This document shows, piece by piece, positions 8,315-16,150 of a stretch of 32,498 bases of DNA. The notes below the pieces were generated by a model. It was not told the DNA's origin and searched no databases. It worked only from the letters and a program-made list of their open reading frames with translations. The DNA lies in contig JAFYQQ010000053.1 in assembly GCA_017559845.1 (NCBI GenBank), positions 1-32,498 of the forward strand, written 5' to 3'. How positions within the stretch are numbered: the first letter of the stretch is position 1; each line of letters opens with the position of its first letter. Position numbers and translations under genes: made by a program. This DNA is from Bacteroidaceae bacterium (lineage in GTDB: Bacteria; Bacteroidota; Bacteroidia; Bacteroidales; Bacteroidaceae).

Positions 8315-9244
8315 CTAATCTTCTATCTCTTCCTTATAAGGCATGGACATTTGCGCTCCGCGTCTGGTTACCGAAAGTGCGGCAGCCTTGCATCCGTATT
8401 GCATGGCCTCTGGCAAAGTCTTGCCCTGTGTCAGGGCAGTACACAGGGCTCCGCAGAAGGTGTCGCCCGCAGCAGTGGTATCCACCGCATCCACTTTCCT
8501 TGAGGGAACGGTTACCATTTTGCCGTCAATGGTGGTGCAAGCTCCCTTGCTGCCCAAGGTAACGATTACATCCTGCACGCCTAATGCTTGCAGGCGTTCC
8601 ATGGCGGCAGGGATGTCTTCGTCCGTAGCGACTTCAAGACCCGAAATGGTGGCGGCTTCCGTTTCGTTTGGAATCAGCAGATCCACATTTTGCAACAATT
8701 CAGCAGGCAGAGGGGCGGCAGGGGCGGGGTTGAGAACCACATAAGCTCCTTGTTTCTTACCCATTTCCGCTGCTCTAATCAGTGTGGGAATGGGCGTTTC
8801 CAATTGCATCAGTACAATGGCCGCTTGCGCAAGAATGTCCTTGGCTTGTATAATGTCTTCTGTCGTGAGTTTGGCATTGGCGCCTGGTTCAATGATGATG
8901 GTGTTCTCTCCATTGGGTACGGTTGTGATGATTGCAACGCCCGTGGGCGCATCCTCAGCAAGGGTCAGCCCGGAAACGTCAATCCCTTCGTTACGCAGCA
9001 TTTCAATAGTGGATTGGCCGAAACTGTCATTGCCCACCTTGCCGATAAACGAGACATCCGCACCCAGTCTTGCGGCAGCAACGGCCTGGTTGGCGCCCTT
9101 CCCGCCGTGGTTGGTCATGAAACCGTAGCCCGTAAGCGTTTCGCCCGGATGAGGGAAATGCGAGGCCGAAATGACCATGTCCATATTGGCGCTTCCCACA
9201 ACCACGATTTTGTTTTTCTCTTTTGTTATCAACATGTTTGTCAT
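8315..9244 (-). CDS. rbsK: Ribokinase
   Basis: Protein of 309 residues in the PfkB sugar kinase family. It makes ribose 5-phosphate from ribose and ATP in the cytoplasm. Visible motifs are VVGSANMDMV at the start, the substrate-binding NHGGKGANQAVAAARLGADV, and the C-terminal DTTAAGDTFCGAL with the catalytic Asp. This set is typical of ribokinase rather than fructokinase. It is the first gene of the leftward operon with permease, ADP-ribosylglycohydrolase and xth. It starts 170 bases from the divergent etfB gene. A few residues before KIVVVGSANMD could be extra; an internal Met at residue 4 is an alternative start. Confidence 0.92.
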   Translation of the reverse strand: MTNMLITKEKNKIVVVGSANMDMVISASHFPHPGETLTGYGFMTNHGGKGANQAVAAARLGADVSFIGKVGNDSFGQSTIEMLRNEGIDVSGLTLAEDAPTGVAIITTVPNGENTIIIEPGANAKLTTEDIIQAKDILAQAAIVLMQLETPIPTLIRAAEMGKKQGAYVVLNPAPAAPLPAELLQNVDLLIPNETEAATISGLEVATDEDIPAAMERLQALGVQDVIVTLGSKGACTTIDGKMVTVPSRKVDAVDTTAAGDTFCGALCTALTQGKTLPEAMQYGCKAAALSVTRRGAQMSMPYKEEIED

Positions 9245-9332
9245 ATTGGTATTTTGAATGGTTATTCTTAATGTTTTTACTACGAAGTTATATAAAATAT
9301 GTGGGAGCAGGAAATAAAAAAGCTGTATTTAG

Positions 9333-9363
9333 TTTGTTGTTTCAGTATAAATCGTTATTTTTG
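9333..9363 (+). promoter_or_regulatory. Promoter of the etfBA-acyl-CoA dehydrogenase operon
   Basis: TTTG (9333-9336), 19 bases, then TATTTTTG (9356-9363) fits the Bacteroides sigma-ABfr consensus. It is 51 bases before the etfB ATG. The leader holds TTGCAC (9361-9366) and GTGCAA (9382-9387), an inverted pair 15 bases apart that could be an operator or weak hairpin. Confidence 0.75.
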
Positions 9364-9414
9364 CACGGATTTAACAAAAATGTGCAATAATAACACTAAT
9401 TCATACATAACAAA

Positions 9415-10302
9415 ATGAGTTTAAGAATTGTAGTGCTTGCGAAGCAAGTACCAGACACACGCAATGTGGGTCCAGATGCCATGACACCGGAAGGCACTGT
9501 GAACCGTTCTGCATTGCCCGCGATTTTTAATCCCGAGGATTTGAACGCCCTGGAGCAGGCACTCCGCTTGAAGGACCAGAATCCTGGTAGTATAGTAATT
9601 ATCATAACCATGGGCCCCGGCCGTGCCGCCGAAGTTATCCGTGAAGCGATGTATCGTGGTGCCGATGGCGGCTATCTGCTTACCGACCGTGCATTTGCCG
9701 GTGCAGACACACTGGCCACAAGCTATGCCTTGTCCACTGCTATTAAGCACGTAATGCCTGATGTAGACTTGATTATCGGAGGCCGTCAGGCCATTGACGG
9801 AGATACGGCTCAGGTAGGTCCCCAAGTGGCAGAGAAACTGGGTCTTAACCAGATTACCTATACAGAAGAGGTACTTTCTTGCAAGGACGGAAAGATTGTG
9901 GTAAAGCGTCACATTGACGGAGGTGTGGAGACTGTGGAAAGCGCACTTCCCTGCGTGCTCACCGTTAACGGAAGCGCAGCTCCTTGCCGTCCGCGCAATG
10001 TAAAGCGCGTAATGCAGTTCAAGCGTGCATTGTGCGAGATGGAACTTCCCAAGGATACCACTTGGGCAGATCTTCCCTATGCCGACCAGTATGAGAAGAA
10101 GGCTTATTTGAAATTGGGCCAGCTGACTTGTGCTGATGTAAATGCCGACTTGTCACAATGCGGACTGGCTGGTAGCCCCACCAAGGTTAAGAACGTGGAG
10201 AACATCGTGTTCAAGGCAAAAGAGAGTAAAGTGATGACGGCCAGTGACGATGACATCAATGGTCTGATTCAGGAATTATTAGCAAGTCACACAATCGGAT
10301 AA
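9415..10302 (+). CDS. etfB: Electron transfer flavoprotein, beta subunit
   Basis: Protein of 295 residues of the ETF beta (FixA) family, which with EtfA carries electrons between an acyl-CoA dehydrogenase and other redox partners in the cytoplasm. The opening RIVVLAKQVPDTRNVGP, the stretch NPEDLNALEQALRLKD and the nucleotide-binding GGRQAIDGDTAQVGPQVAEKLG are the family hallmarks. At 295 residues it is longer than the roughly 250-260 of mitochondrial-type EtfB, like many anaerobe versions, some of which bifurcate electrons; I cannot decide that from sequence alone. It is followed after three bases by etfA, and then by the dehydrogenase. Confidence 0.93.
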   Translation: MSLRIVVLAKQVPDTRNVGPDAMTPEGTVNRSALPAIFNPEDLNALEQALRLKDQNPGSIVIIITMGPGRAAEVIREAMYRGADGGYLLTDRAFAGADTLATSYALSTAIKHVMPDVDLIIGGRQAIDGDTAQVGPQVAEKLGLNQITYTEEVLSCKDGKIVVKRHIDGGVETVESALPCVLTVNGSAAPCRPRNVKRVMQFKRALCEMELPKDTTWADLPYADQYEKKAYLKLGQLTCADVNADLSQCGLAGSPTKVKNVENIVFKAKESKVMTASDDDINGLIQELLASHTIG

Positions 10303-10305
10303 ATC

Positions 10306-11331
10306 ATGGCAAACAACGTATTTGTATATTGCGAGATAGAAGGTACCCAGGTGGCCGAGGTTAGTCAGGAACTCCTGACAAAGGGCCGCAAACTGGCCGA
10401 CACGCTGGGAGTGAAATTAGAGGCTGTGGCTGCCGGTCACGGCATTACCGGAATGGTGGAGAATCAGATTCTTCCTTACGGAGTGGACAGACTGCATATC
10501 TTTGACGCAGAAGGACTTGCTCCTTATACAAGCAAACCTCATACAGCTGTTTTGGTAAACCTTTTCAAGCAGGAAGAACCCCAAATTTGTCTGATGGGTG
10601 CCGATGTTGTAGGTCGCGATTTGGGACCTCGTGTGAGCAGTGCGCTGCATAGCGGACTTACTGCCGACTGTACGGCACTTGAGATTGGTCCTCATGACGA
10701 CAAGAAGCTGGGCAAACATTACGACCAGTTGCTTTACCAGATTCGTCCCGCTTTTGGCGGTAATATTGTGGCAACTATCGTAAACCCCGAAAATCGTCCG
10801 CAGATGGCAACCGTCCGCAGTGGTGTGATGAAAGCCGAGATTTTGGATGCCAACAACCCCGGCGAGGTAATCGTGCAGGATGTGGCCAAGTTTGTGCCCG
10901 AGACTGAATATGTGACCAGGGTACTGGAACGTCATGTCCAGGCCGCCAAGAACAACCTGAAGGGTGCGCCCATCGTGGTGGCCGGTGGTTATGGTGTAGG
11001 TTCCAAGGAAGGTTTTGCCCAGTTGTATGAACTGGCTAAGGTGCTGCACGCCGAGGTTGGCGCCAGCCGTGCTGCTGTGGATGCCGGATTCTGCGACCAC
11101 GACCTGCAGATTGGCCAGACTGGTGTTACCGTGCGTCCTAAGGTGTATATCGCCTGCGGTATCAGTGGCGCCATCCAGCACGTAGCCGGAATGAAGGAGA
11201 GCGGTATCATCATCAGTATCAATAGCGACGAGAACGCCCCCATCAACCAGATAGCCGACTATGTAATCAATGGCACTGTTGAAGAGGTTGTTCCCAAGAT
11301 GATAAAGTATTACAAGCAAAATAGTAAGTAA
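10306..11331 (+). CDS. etfA: Electron transfer flavoprotein, alpha subunit
   Basis: Protein of 341 residues of the ETF alpha (FixB) family. The FAD-binding C-terminal half is intact: VVAGGYGVGSKEGF, GASRAAVDAGFCDHDLQIGQTG, ACGISGAIQHVAGM and INSDENAPINQIADY. It binds FAD and, with EtfB, passes electrons to or from the acyl-CoA dehydrogenase encoded three bases downstream. The three genes are spaced by only three bases each, so translation is probably coupled. No rubredoxin or ferredoxin domain is fused to it, unlike some clostridial EtfA proteins. Confidence 0.93.
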   Translation: MANNVFVYCEIEGTQVAEVSQELLTKGRKLADTLGVKLEAVAAGHGITGMVENQILPYGVDRLHIFDAEGLAPYTSKPHTAVLVNLFKQEEPQICLMGADVVGRDLGPRVSSALHSGLTADCTALEIGPHDDKKLGKHYDQLLYQIRPAFGGNIVATIVNPENRPQMATVRSGVMKAEILDANNPGEVIVQDVAKFVPETEYVTRVLERHVQAAKNNLKGAPIVVAGGYGVGSKEGFAQLYELAKVLHAEVGASRAAVDAGFCDHDLQIGQTGVTVRPKVYIACGISGAIQHVAGMKESGIIISINSDENAPINQIADYVINGTVEEVVPKMIKYYKQNSK

Positions 11332-11334
11332 GCC

Positions 11335-13047
11335 ATGGCAAATTTCTATACAGACATTCCCGAAATAAAGTTTGAACTGGAGAACAGTCCGCTGATGAAT
11401 CGCATCGTGGAACTGAAAGAACGTGACTTTGCCGATAAGGACCAGTATGCCGAGGCTCCTCAGGATGTGGCAGATGCCATTGACACCTACGGACGTGTGC
11501 TGGACATTGTGGGCGATATTACCGGTAACATTATTGCACCTAACGCCGAGGAAGTAGACGCAGAAGGTCCTCATTGCGAGAACGGACGCGTGCGCTATGC
11601 CGCAAAGACCTATGAAAACCTTGCCGCCATGACCGACGCAGGACTTAACGGTGTGACCATGCCTCGCCGCTATGGCGGTCTGAATTTGCCCGTTACGGTC
11701 TATACCGCAGCCAACGAAATGGTGAGCACCGCCGATGCAGGATTTGAGAACATCTGGTCCTTGCAGGACTGCATAGAGACACTTTACTGCTTCGGCAACG
11801 AAGAACAGCGCCAGAAGTACATTCCCCGCGTATGTGCCGGCGAGACCATGAGCATGGACCTTACTGAACCCGATGCCGGAAGTGACTTGCAGAGTGTAAT
11901 GCTCAAGGCTACTTATGATGAGGGAAACGACTGCTGGAGACTAAACGGCTCAAAGCGTTTCATCACCAATGGTGACAGTGACATACATCTGGTGTTGGCG
12001 CGAAGCGAAGCCGGCACAAAGGACGGACGCGGTCTTTCCATGTTCATCTATGACAAGAAGGACGGCGGTGTGGATGTGCGTCGTATTGAGAACAAAATGG
12101 GCATCCATGGTTCGCCAACCTGCGAGCTTGTCTATAAGAACGCCAAGTGTGAGCTGTGCGGCGACCGCAAGCTTGGACTTATCAAATATGTAATGTCTTT
12201 GATGAACGGCGCACGCCTTGGTATCGCAGCCCAGAGCGTGGGTTTGAGTCAGGCAGCCTATAACGAGGCCATTGCATATGCACGCGACCGTAAGCAGTTT
12301 GGCAAGGCCATTATTGAATTCCCCGCTGTGGCCGAGATGATCTCGAATATCAAGGCTAAATTGGATGCCGGACGTGCCTTGTTGTATCAGACTGCCCGTT
12401 ATGTGGATATCTACAAGGCATTGGAAGATATTGCTCGTGAGCGTAAACTTACACCAGAGGAACGCCAAGAATTGAAGCAGTACCAGCGTTTGGCTGATGC
12501 CTTCACGCCTTTGGCCAAGGGTATGAACAGCGAGTATGCCAACCAGAACGCCTACGACTGTATTCAGGTTCACGGCGGTAGCGGTTTTATGCTGGAATAC
12601 GCCTGTCAACGTATTTACCGTGACGCACGCATCACAAGCATCTACGAGGGTACAACCCAGCTGCAGACCGTGGCAGCCATCCGTTATGTGACCAACGGCT
12701 TCTATGCCCAGGTTATAGAGGAGTATTTGGCAGCGCCTGTTTCTGCTGAGTTCGAGGGCATCCATCGCCGAATCAAGGAGATGGCCACCAAACTCAACGT
12801 ATGTACCGCTGCGGTTAAGGAGGCAGATAGCCAGGAGGTGCTGGACATTTGCGCACGCCACCTCTACGAAATGGCGGCAAGCACTGTCATGAGTCTCTTG
12901 CTGTTGCGTAACACGTTGCAGGCGCCCGAACTCTTTGCCAAGAGCATGAACGTATATCTGCTCTATGCCGAGAGCGAAGTGGAGAAGCATTTCAACTGGG
13001 TACGCCACATGAATCCTGATTTGGCAGAGATTTTCCGTCAGGCATGA
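11335..13047 (+). CDS. Acyl-CoA dehydrogenase (long form)
   Basis: Protein of 570 residues, against about 380 for classical short-chain enzymes. The extra length comes from an N-terminal helical region and a C-terminal domain of roughly 100 residues. Motifs include MDLTEPDAGSDLQSV (flavin contact), RFITNGDSDIHLV, KMGIHGSPTCEL, the YARDRKQFGK helix, QVHGGSGFMLEYACQRIYRDARI, and IYEGTTQLQ with the likely catalytic base E438. It oxidises acyl-CoA or reduces enoyl-CoA, exchanging electrons with EtfAB. In a fermenting anaerobe the reductive direction is plausible, but the acyl group is unknown; short, branched or aryl-acyl substrates are all possible. Confidence 0.9.
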   Translation: MANFYTDIPEIKFELENSPLMNRIVELKERDFADKDQYAEAPQDVADAIDTYGRVLDIVGDITGNIIAPNAEEVDAEGPHCENGRVRYAAKTYENLAAMTDAGLNGVTMPRRYGGLNLPVTVYTAANEMVSTADAGFENIWSLQDCIETLYCFGNEEQRQKYIPRVCAGETMSMDLTEPDAGSDLQSVMLKATYDEGNDCWRLNGSKRFITNGDSDIHLVLARSEAGTKDGRGLSMFIYDKKDGGVDVRRIENKMGIHGSPTCELVYKNAKCELCGDRKLGLIKYVMSLMNGARLGIAAQSVGLSQAAYNEAIAYARDRKQFGKAIIEFPAVAEMISNIKAKLDAGRALLYQTARYVDIYKALEDIARERKLTPEERQELKQYQRLADAFTPLAKGMNSEYANQNAYDCIQVHGGSGFMLEYACQRIYRDARITSIYEGTTQLQTVAAIRYVTNGFYAQVIEEYLAAPVSAEFEGIHRRIKEMATKLNVCTAAVKEADSQEVLDICARHLYEMAASTVMSLLLLRNTLQAPELFAKSMNVYLLYAESEVEKHFNWVRHMNPDLAEIFRQA

Positions 13048-13080
13048 TTTTTCTGCACTTGGCGTAGTGTAATATCGCAT

Positions 13081-13113
13081 ATCTGCGGACTCATCCGATG
13101 GCGATGCGCAGAT
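13081..13113. other. Stem-loop after the acyl-CoA dehydrogenase gene
   Basis: ATCTGCG (13081-13087) pairs with CGCAGAT (13107-13113); within it CATC can pair with GATG. No T-run follows. It stands directly before the larger hairpin at 13124-13160. Confidence 0.45.
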
Positions 13114-13123
13114 GACAAATACA

Positions 13124-13160
13124 TTCACGGCCATGGAGGTTTCGCCTCCATGGCCGTGAA
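13124..13160. terminator. Very strong hairpin, end of the etfBA-acd transcript
   Basis: A perfect 16-bp stem (TTCACGGCCATGGAGG with its complement) closes on the 5-base loop TTTCG. No T-run follows on either strand, so it may protect the transcript end or stop RNA polymerase in an unusual way. Confidence 0.65.
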
Positions 13161-13366
13161 AACAAACTAAGAATCTGTTTTGATTTTATTTCGAGTTTGT
13201 TTGAGCGTATTTTCTGGGTGCTTTTGTCTTCTTGTTTTGCAGCAAATAGTGGACTATTTGCAAGAAGCAAGGAGACGAAAACGTCTGGACAAGGACTCAA
13301 ACAAGCCGAAACAGAACCATTGCGGCTTTGGTATATCTTTTTATATGAAAAAAATTAAACTGCTTC
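13161..13366. other. Intergenic stretch with further stem-loops
   Basis: No credible gene is seen. CTTCTTG (13228-13234) pairs with CAAGAAG (13261-13267) around an inner stem CAAATAG-TGGA-CTATTTG (13243-13260), and AAGCCG (13303-13308) pairs with CGGCTT (13323-13328). This may be the 3' region of the hpt transcript or a small RNA; I see no clear promoter for the latter. Confidence 0.35.
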
Positions 13367-13906
13367 TTATTCTATGACTTGATAGATATGAGGGAGATTG
13401 CGTCCTTCTTGGTTGTAGTCCAAACCATATCCTACGATAAAGTCATTCTCTATGTCGAAACAACGATAATCAATCTTCAGACTGACCTTCAGACAACCGG
13501 GCTTTACAAAGAGAGAGGTAATGAACACATCCTTGGGCTTCTTCTCGCCCAGAATACGCAGCATCTCTTTCATTGTGGTGCCGGTTTCAATGATGTCCTC
13601 CACAATGACCACGGTGCGTCCGCTTACATCTTCGTTCAGACCGATAAGTTGCTTTACCGAACCGGTTGACTTGTCTCCTTCATAAGAAGACATGCGTACA
13701 AACGTGATTTCGCAGGGGAAATTGATGTTGCGCAGGAGGTCGGCGGCAAATACGAATGAGCCGTTAAGGACAACGAGGAACAGCGGGTTCTTCTTTCTGA
13801 GGTCTTCGTCAATCTGTGAGGCTACTTCCTTTACTCTTTCTTTGATTTTCTCTTCCGGTATGTATAGGGCGAATTTCTTGTCCTTTACTTGTACTACGGT
13901 ATTCAT
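13367..13906 (-). CDS. hpt: Hypoxanthine phosphoribosyltransferase
   Basis: Protein of 179 residues, normal for bacterial hypoxanthine (guanine) phosphoribosyltransferases. It joins hypoxanthine or guanine to PRPP to give IMP or GMP in the cytoplasm. The PRPP loop VVIVEDIIETGTTM with its acidic pair, VVLNGSFVFAADLLR near the N-terminus, and FIVGYGLDYNQEGRNLPHI near the C-terminus are all present. It follows the DUF5020 gene by 31 bases and ends a leftward operon with an NCS2 purine permease, so the whole unit reads as purine base uptake and salvage. Confidence 0.93.
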   Translation of the reverse strand: MNTVVQVKDKKFALYIPEEKIKERVKEVASQIDEDLRKKNPLFLVVLNGSFVFAADLLRNINFPCEITFVRMSSYEGDKSTGSVKQLIGLNEDVSGRTVVIVEDIIETGTTMKEMLRILGEKKPKDVFITSLFVKPGCLKVSLKIDYRCFDIENDFIVGYGLDYNQEGRNLPHIYQVIE

Positions 13907-13937
13907 ATGTTTTTATTTTGGTAAATGATGGTTTTTG

Positions 13938-14657
13938 TCAAAAAGTCCATTTGGCTGCCAATGTGGGAATGGCATAGAAACGGTTGTTGATGCCGTCTGT
14001 TGGCCATACCAGATTGTTGGATATTTCGAGTTCTGTACCCAGACTCAGTTTGCAGTCGTCACTCACCTTATCCAGGGCTGCCAAGTTTATCCAGAACTGA
14101 GGCTCGCTTCCCAATACCATTTTCCCGTTCACACTGGGGTCGCCCGAAAGGTCGGCATACCCCGAGAAGGTACACAACCCCTTGGCAAAGTGAATGCCCC
14201 ACACCACGGTGAGCTGCCAACTGTGTTTTGAACCCACCTGCTGACGGGCAAGATAGCGATAAAGAGCCTGTACGGAGAACGTCTTGCTGAAATCCTTGTT
14301 GGCCCAGTTATACGCCGCACCGGCCAGATAGGCATCGTTATAGCTTCCGCCAGCCGACAGGCCACCATTATATTCCACGTGAGCGGCAATAGGCAAGTCC
14401 CAGAAACGCAGTTCACGCGACAATTCGGCATAGGCCGAGGTCATCGTCTTGCTGCCAAAAGTTCCGTCAACAAAGAAATAAGTGCTTCCCCAACGGTCGG
14501 CGGTAAAATTCTCAATCGTAGCCGTCCAGTCCGAACGGTTCGACAGTTGCGAACCATACAAGGCATGGCCGAAATCGTAATGCATCTGGAAATTCAGCTG
14601 TGCCACGGCAGTCAGGTTAGCCGCCAACAGCAAGATAACAAAAAGTAGCTTTTTCAT
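13938..14657 (-). CDS. DUF5020 outer-membrane beta-barrel, probable nucleoside/base channel
   Basis: Protein of 239 residues with a signal peptide (MKKLLFVILLLAANLTAVAQ), alternating beta-strand patterns throughout, and a C-terminal Phe (AAKWTF), as expected of an outer-membrane barrel. It matches the Bacteroidetes DUF5020 family, whose size and shape recall the Tsx nucleoside channel. It sits 14 bases after the purine permease gene and 31 bases before hpt. From this I infer a pore for nucleobases or nucleosides feeding the permease. Family assignment is good; the transport role is inferred and not shown by any motif. Confidence 0.75.
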   Translation of the reverse strand: MKKLLFVILLLAANLTAVAQLNFQMHYDFGHALYGSQLSNRSDWTATIENFTADRWGSTYFFVDGTFGSKTMTSAYAELSRELRFWDLPIAAHVEYNGGLSAGGSYNDAYLAGAAYNWANKDFSKTFSVQALYRYLARQQVGSKHSWQLTVVWGIHFAKGLCTFSGYADLSGDPSVNGKMVLGSEPQFWINLAALDKVSDDCKLSLGTELEISNNLVWPTDGINNRFYAIPTLAAKWTF

Positions 14658-14671
14658 AAATGTTCCGTGTA

Positions 14672-15964
14672 TTACAAAATGAACTTCAGCAGGAAGAAGG
14701 CCGCCAGCACATACATACCTACCGTAACCTTCTTATAGTTTCCACAGAATAGGTTGATGAAGATATAACTCAAATGTCCCAGTACAATACCATCAGAGAT
14801 GCTGTAGCACAAAGGCATGAACAGGATGCAGATAAAAGCCGGGATAGACTCAGAATAATCCTGAAAGTTCACGTTCAGAACAGAACCCATCATCATCAGC
14901 CCCACGAGCACCAGCACCGGAGTGGTTGCTGCAGCCGGGATGGCCAAGAACAACGGAGCAAAGAAAAGGGCCAGCAGGAAGCAGATACCGGTAACGGTGG
15001 CTGTCAGACCGCTGCGGCCTCCCTCGTTTACGCCTGCTGCACTTTCAACATATACGGCCACCGTGCTTGTTCCCATCGCCGCACCGGCAGTAGTGGAGAT
15101 GGAGTCCACCATGAAGACTTCCTTCAGGTGCGGAATCTTTCCGTCTTTTACCATTCCTGCTCGTTCAGTCACACCAATCACCGTTCCGATACAGTCAAAC
15201 AAGTCCACAAAAAGGAAAGTGAAGACAATGACCACCATATCACGAGTGAAAATGTTTTCCCATTCAAACTTCATGAAAATAGGTTCAATGGAAGGCGGCA
15301 CACTGACAATACCGTCAAAGTTGGTCACACTCAAGGGAATACCAATCAGCGTGGTCAGCAAGATACCAAACAACAGGGCTCCTTTTACTCCCTTGACAAG
15401 CAGAATAGACGTAAGCACAATGCCAATCAAGCCCAACAACGCCGAACCACCACTAATATCACCCAGGCTCACCAGCGTTGCCTCGTTGTTCACGATAATT
15501 CCAGCACTCTTCAGACCGATGAAAGCGATGTATAGGCCGATTCCGGCACTAATGGCCTTCTTCAGTGTATCGGGAAGCACATCCACAATTTTCTCACGCA
15601 GATTGGTAACGGTCAGCAGCAGAAACACCAGCCCCTCAAGGAACACCGCCGTAAGTGCAAACTGCCAGGAATACCCCATGACCATACAGACCGTGTATGC
15701 AAAAAAGGCATTAAGGCCCATTCCCGGCGCCAAGGCCAAAGGCAATTTGGCATAAAGTCCCATGAACAACGTGGGCAAAGCTGCCATCAATACGGTGGTG
15801 GTAAACAAGGCTCCCTTGTCCATGCCAGTCTCACCCAGGATATTCGGATTGACGGCCAAGATGTAGGCCATGGTCAGGAAGGTGGTCACTCCTGCCATAA
15901 TCTCGGTACGGATTGTGGTTTCTTGTGGATTGAAACCGAATAACTTTTTAAGCATTACATTCAA
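14672..15964 (-). CDS. NCS2 family purine permease (AzgA/PbuG branch)
   Basis: Protein of 430 residues with 12-14 hydrophobic segments. It carries the features of the adenine/guanine/hypoxanthine branch of nucleobase permeases: GVTTFLTMAYILAVNP near the N-terminus, LALAPGMGLNAFFAYTV, FLFVDLFDCIGTVIG, and GTSTVAVYVESAAGVNEGGRSGLT. This branch takes up purine bases with protons across the inner membrane. It is the first gene of a leftward operon with DUF5020 and hpt. The leader is about 115 bases; I looked for a purine riboswitch in it and found none that I can support. Confidence 0.92.
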   Translation of the reverse strand: MNVMLKKLFGFNPQETTIRTEIMAGVTTFLTMAYILAVNPNILGETGMDKGALFTTTVLMAALPTLFMGLYAKLPLALAPGMGLNAFFAYTVCMVMGYSWQFALTAVFLEGLVFLLLTVTNLREKIVDVLPDTLKKAISAGIGLYIAFIGLKSAGIIVNNEATLVSLGDISGGSALLGLIGIVLTSILLVKGVKGALLFGILLTTLIGIPLSVTNFDGIVSVPPSIEPIFMKFEWENIFTRDMVVIVFTFLFVDLFDCIGTVIGVTERAGMVKDGKIPHLKEVFMVDSISTTAGAAMGTSTVAVYVESAAGVNEGGRSGLTATVTGICFLLALFFAPLFLAIPAAATTPVLVLVGLMMMGSVLNVNFQDYSESIPAFICILFMPLCYSISDGIVLGHLSYIFINLFCGNYKKVTVGMYVLAAFFLLKFIL

Positions 15965-16086
15965 ATTTAACGTGAGTTAGACGAATTATAACTATCGGTA
16001 AATACGGTAATTAGCGAAAATCATGGTATCTTTATAGTGCTCAAATAAAAAGTATTACAAACAATAATCGCTTTGATAACCGAAGA

Positions 16087-16108
16087 CAAAGTTACAGAAT
16101 TATTCTGT
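16087..16108 (-). promoter_or_regulatory. Probable promoter with palindromic operator for the purine operon
   Basis: On the minus strand TAACTTTG (16087-16094) fits the -7 consensus. Directly upstream lies the palindrome ACAGAAT-A-ATTCTGT (16094-16108, minus-strand reading), in the gap where a repressor would block RNA polymerase. No good TTG is seen at the -33 position. Confidence 0.5.
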
Positions 16109-16150
16109 TTGGCAGATGACTTTTGTGAGTTTTTTGTTTTGCAATAAGCT

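Noticed and set aside
10417..11574. 385-codon open frame on the minus strand
   Set aside because: It is the antisense shadow of etfA and the start of the acyl-CoA dehydrogenase gene, both with full family motifs; its own translation shows no family features.
11950..13134. 394-codon open frame on the minus strand
   Set aside because: Antisense shadow of the acyl-CoA dehydrogenase gene, caused by its codon bias; no promoter and no recognisable motif.
15965..16086. Purine riboswitch ahead of the NCS2 permease gene
   Set aside because: I could not find the conserved loop sequences or a matching three-way junction in the leader.
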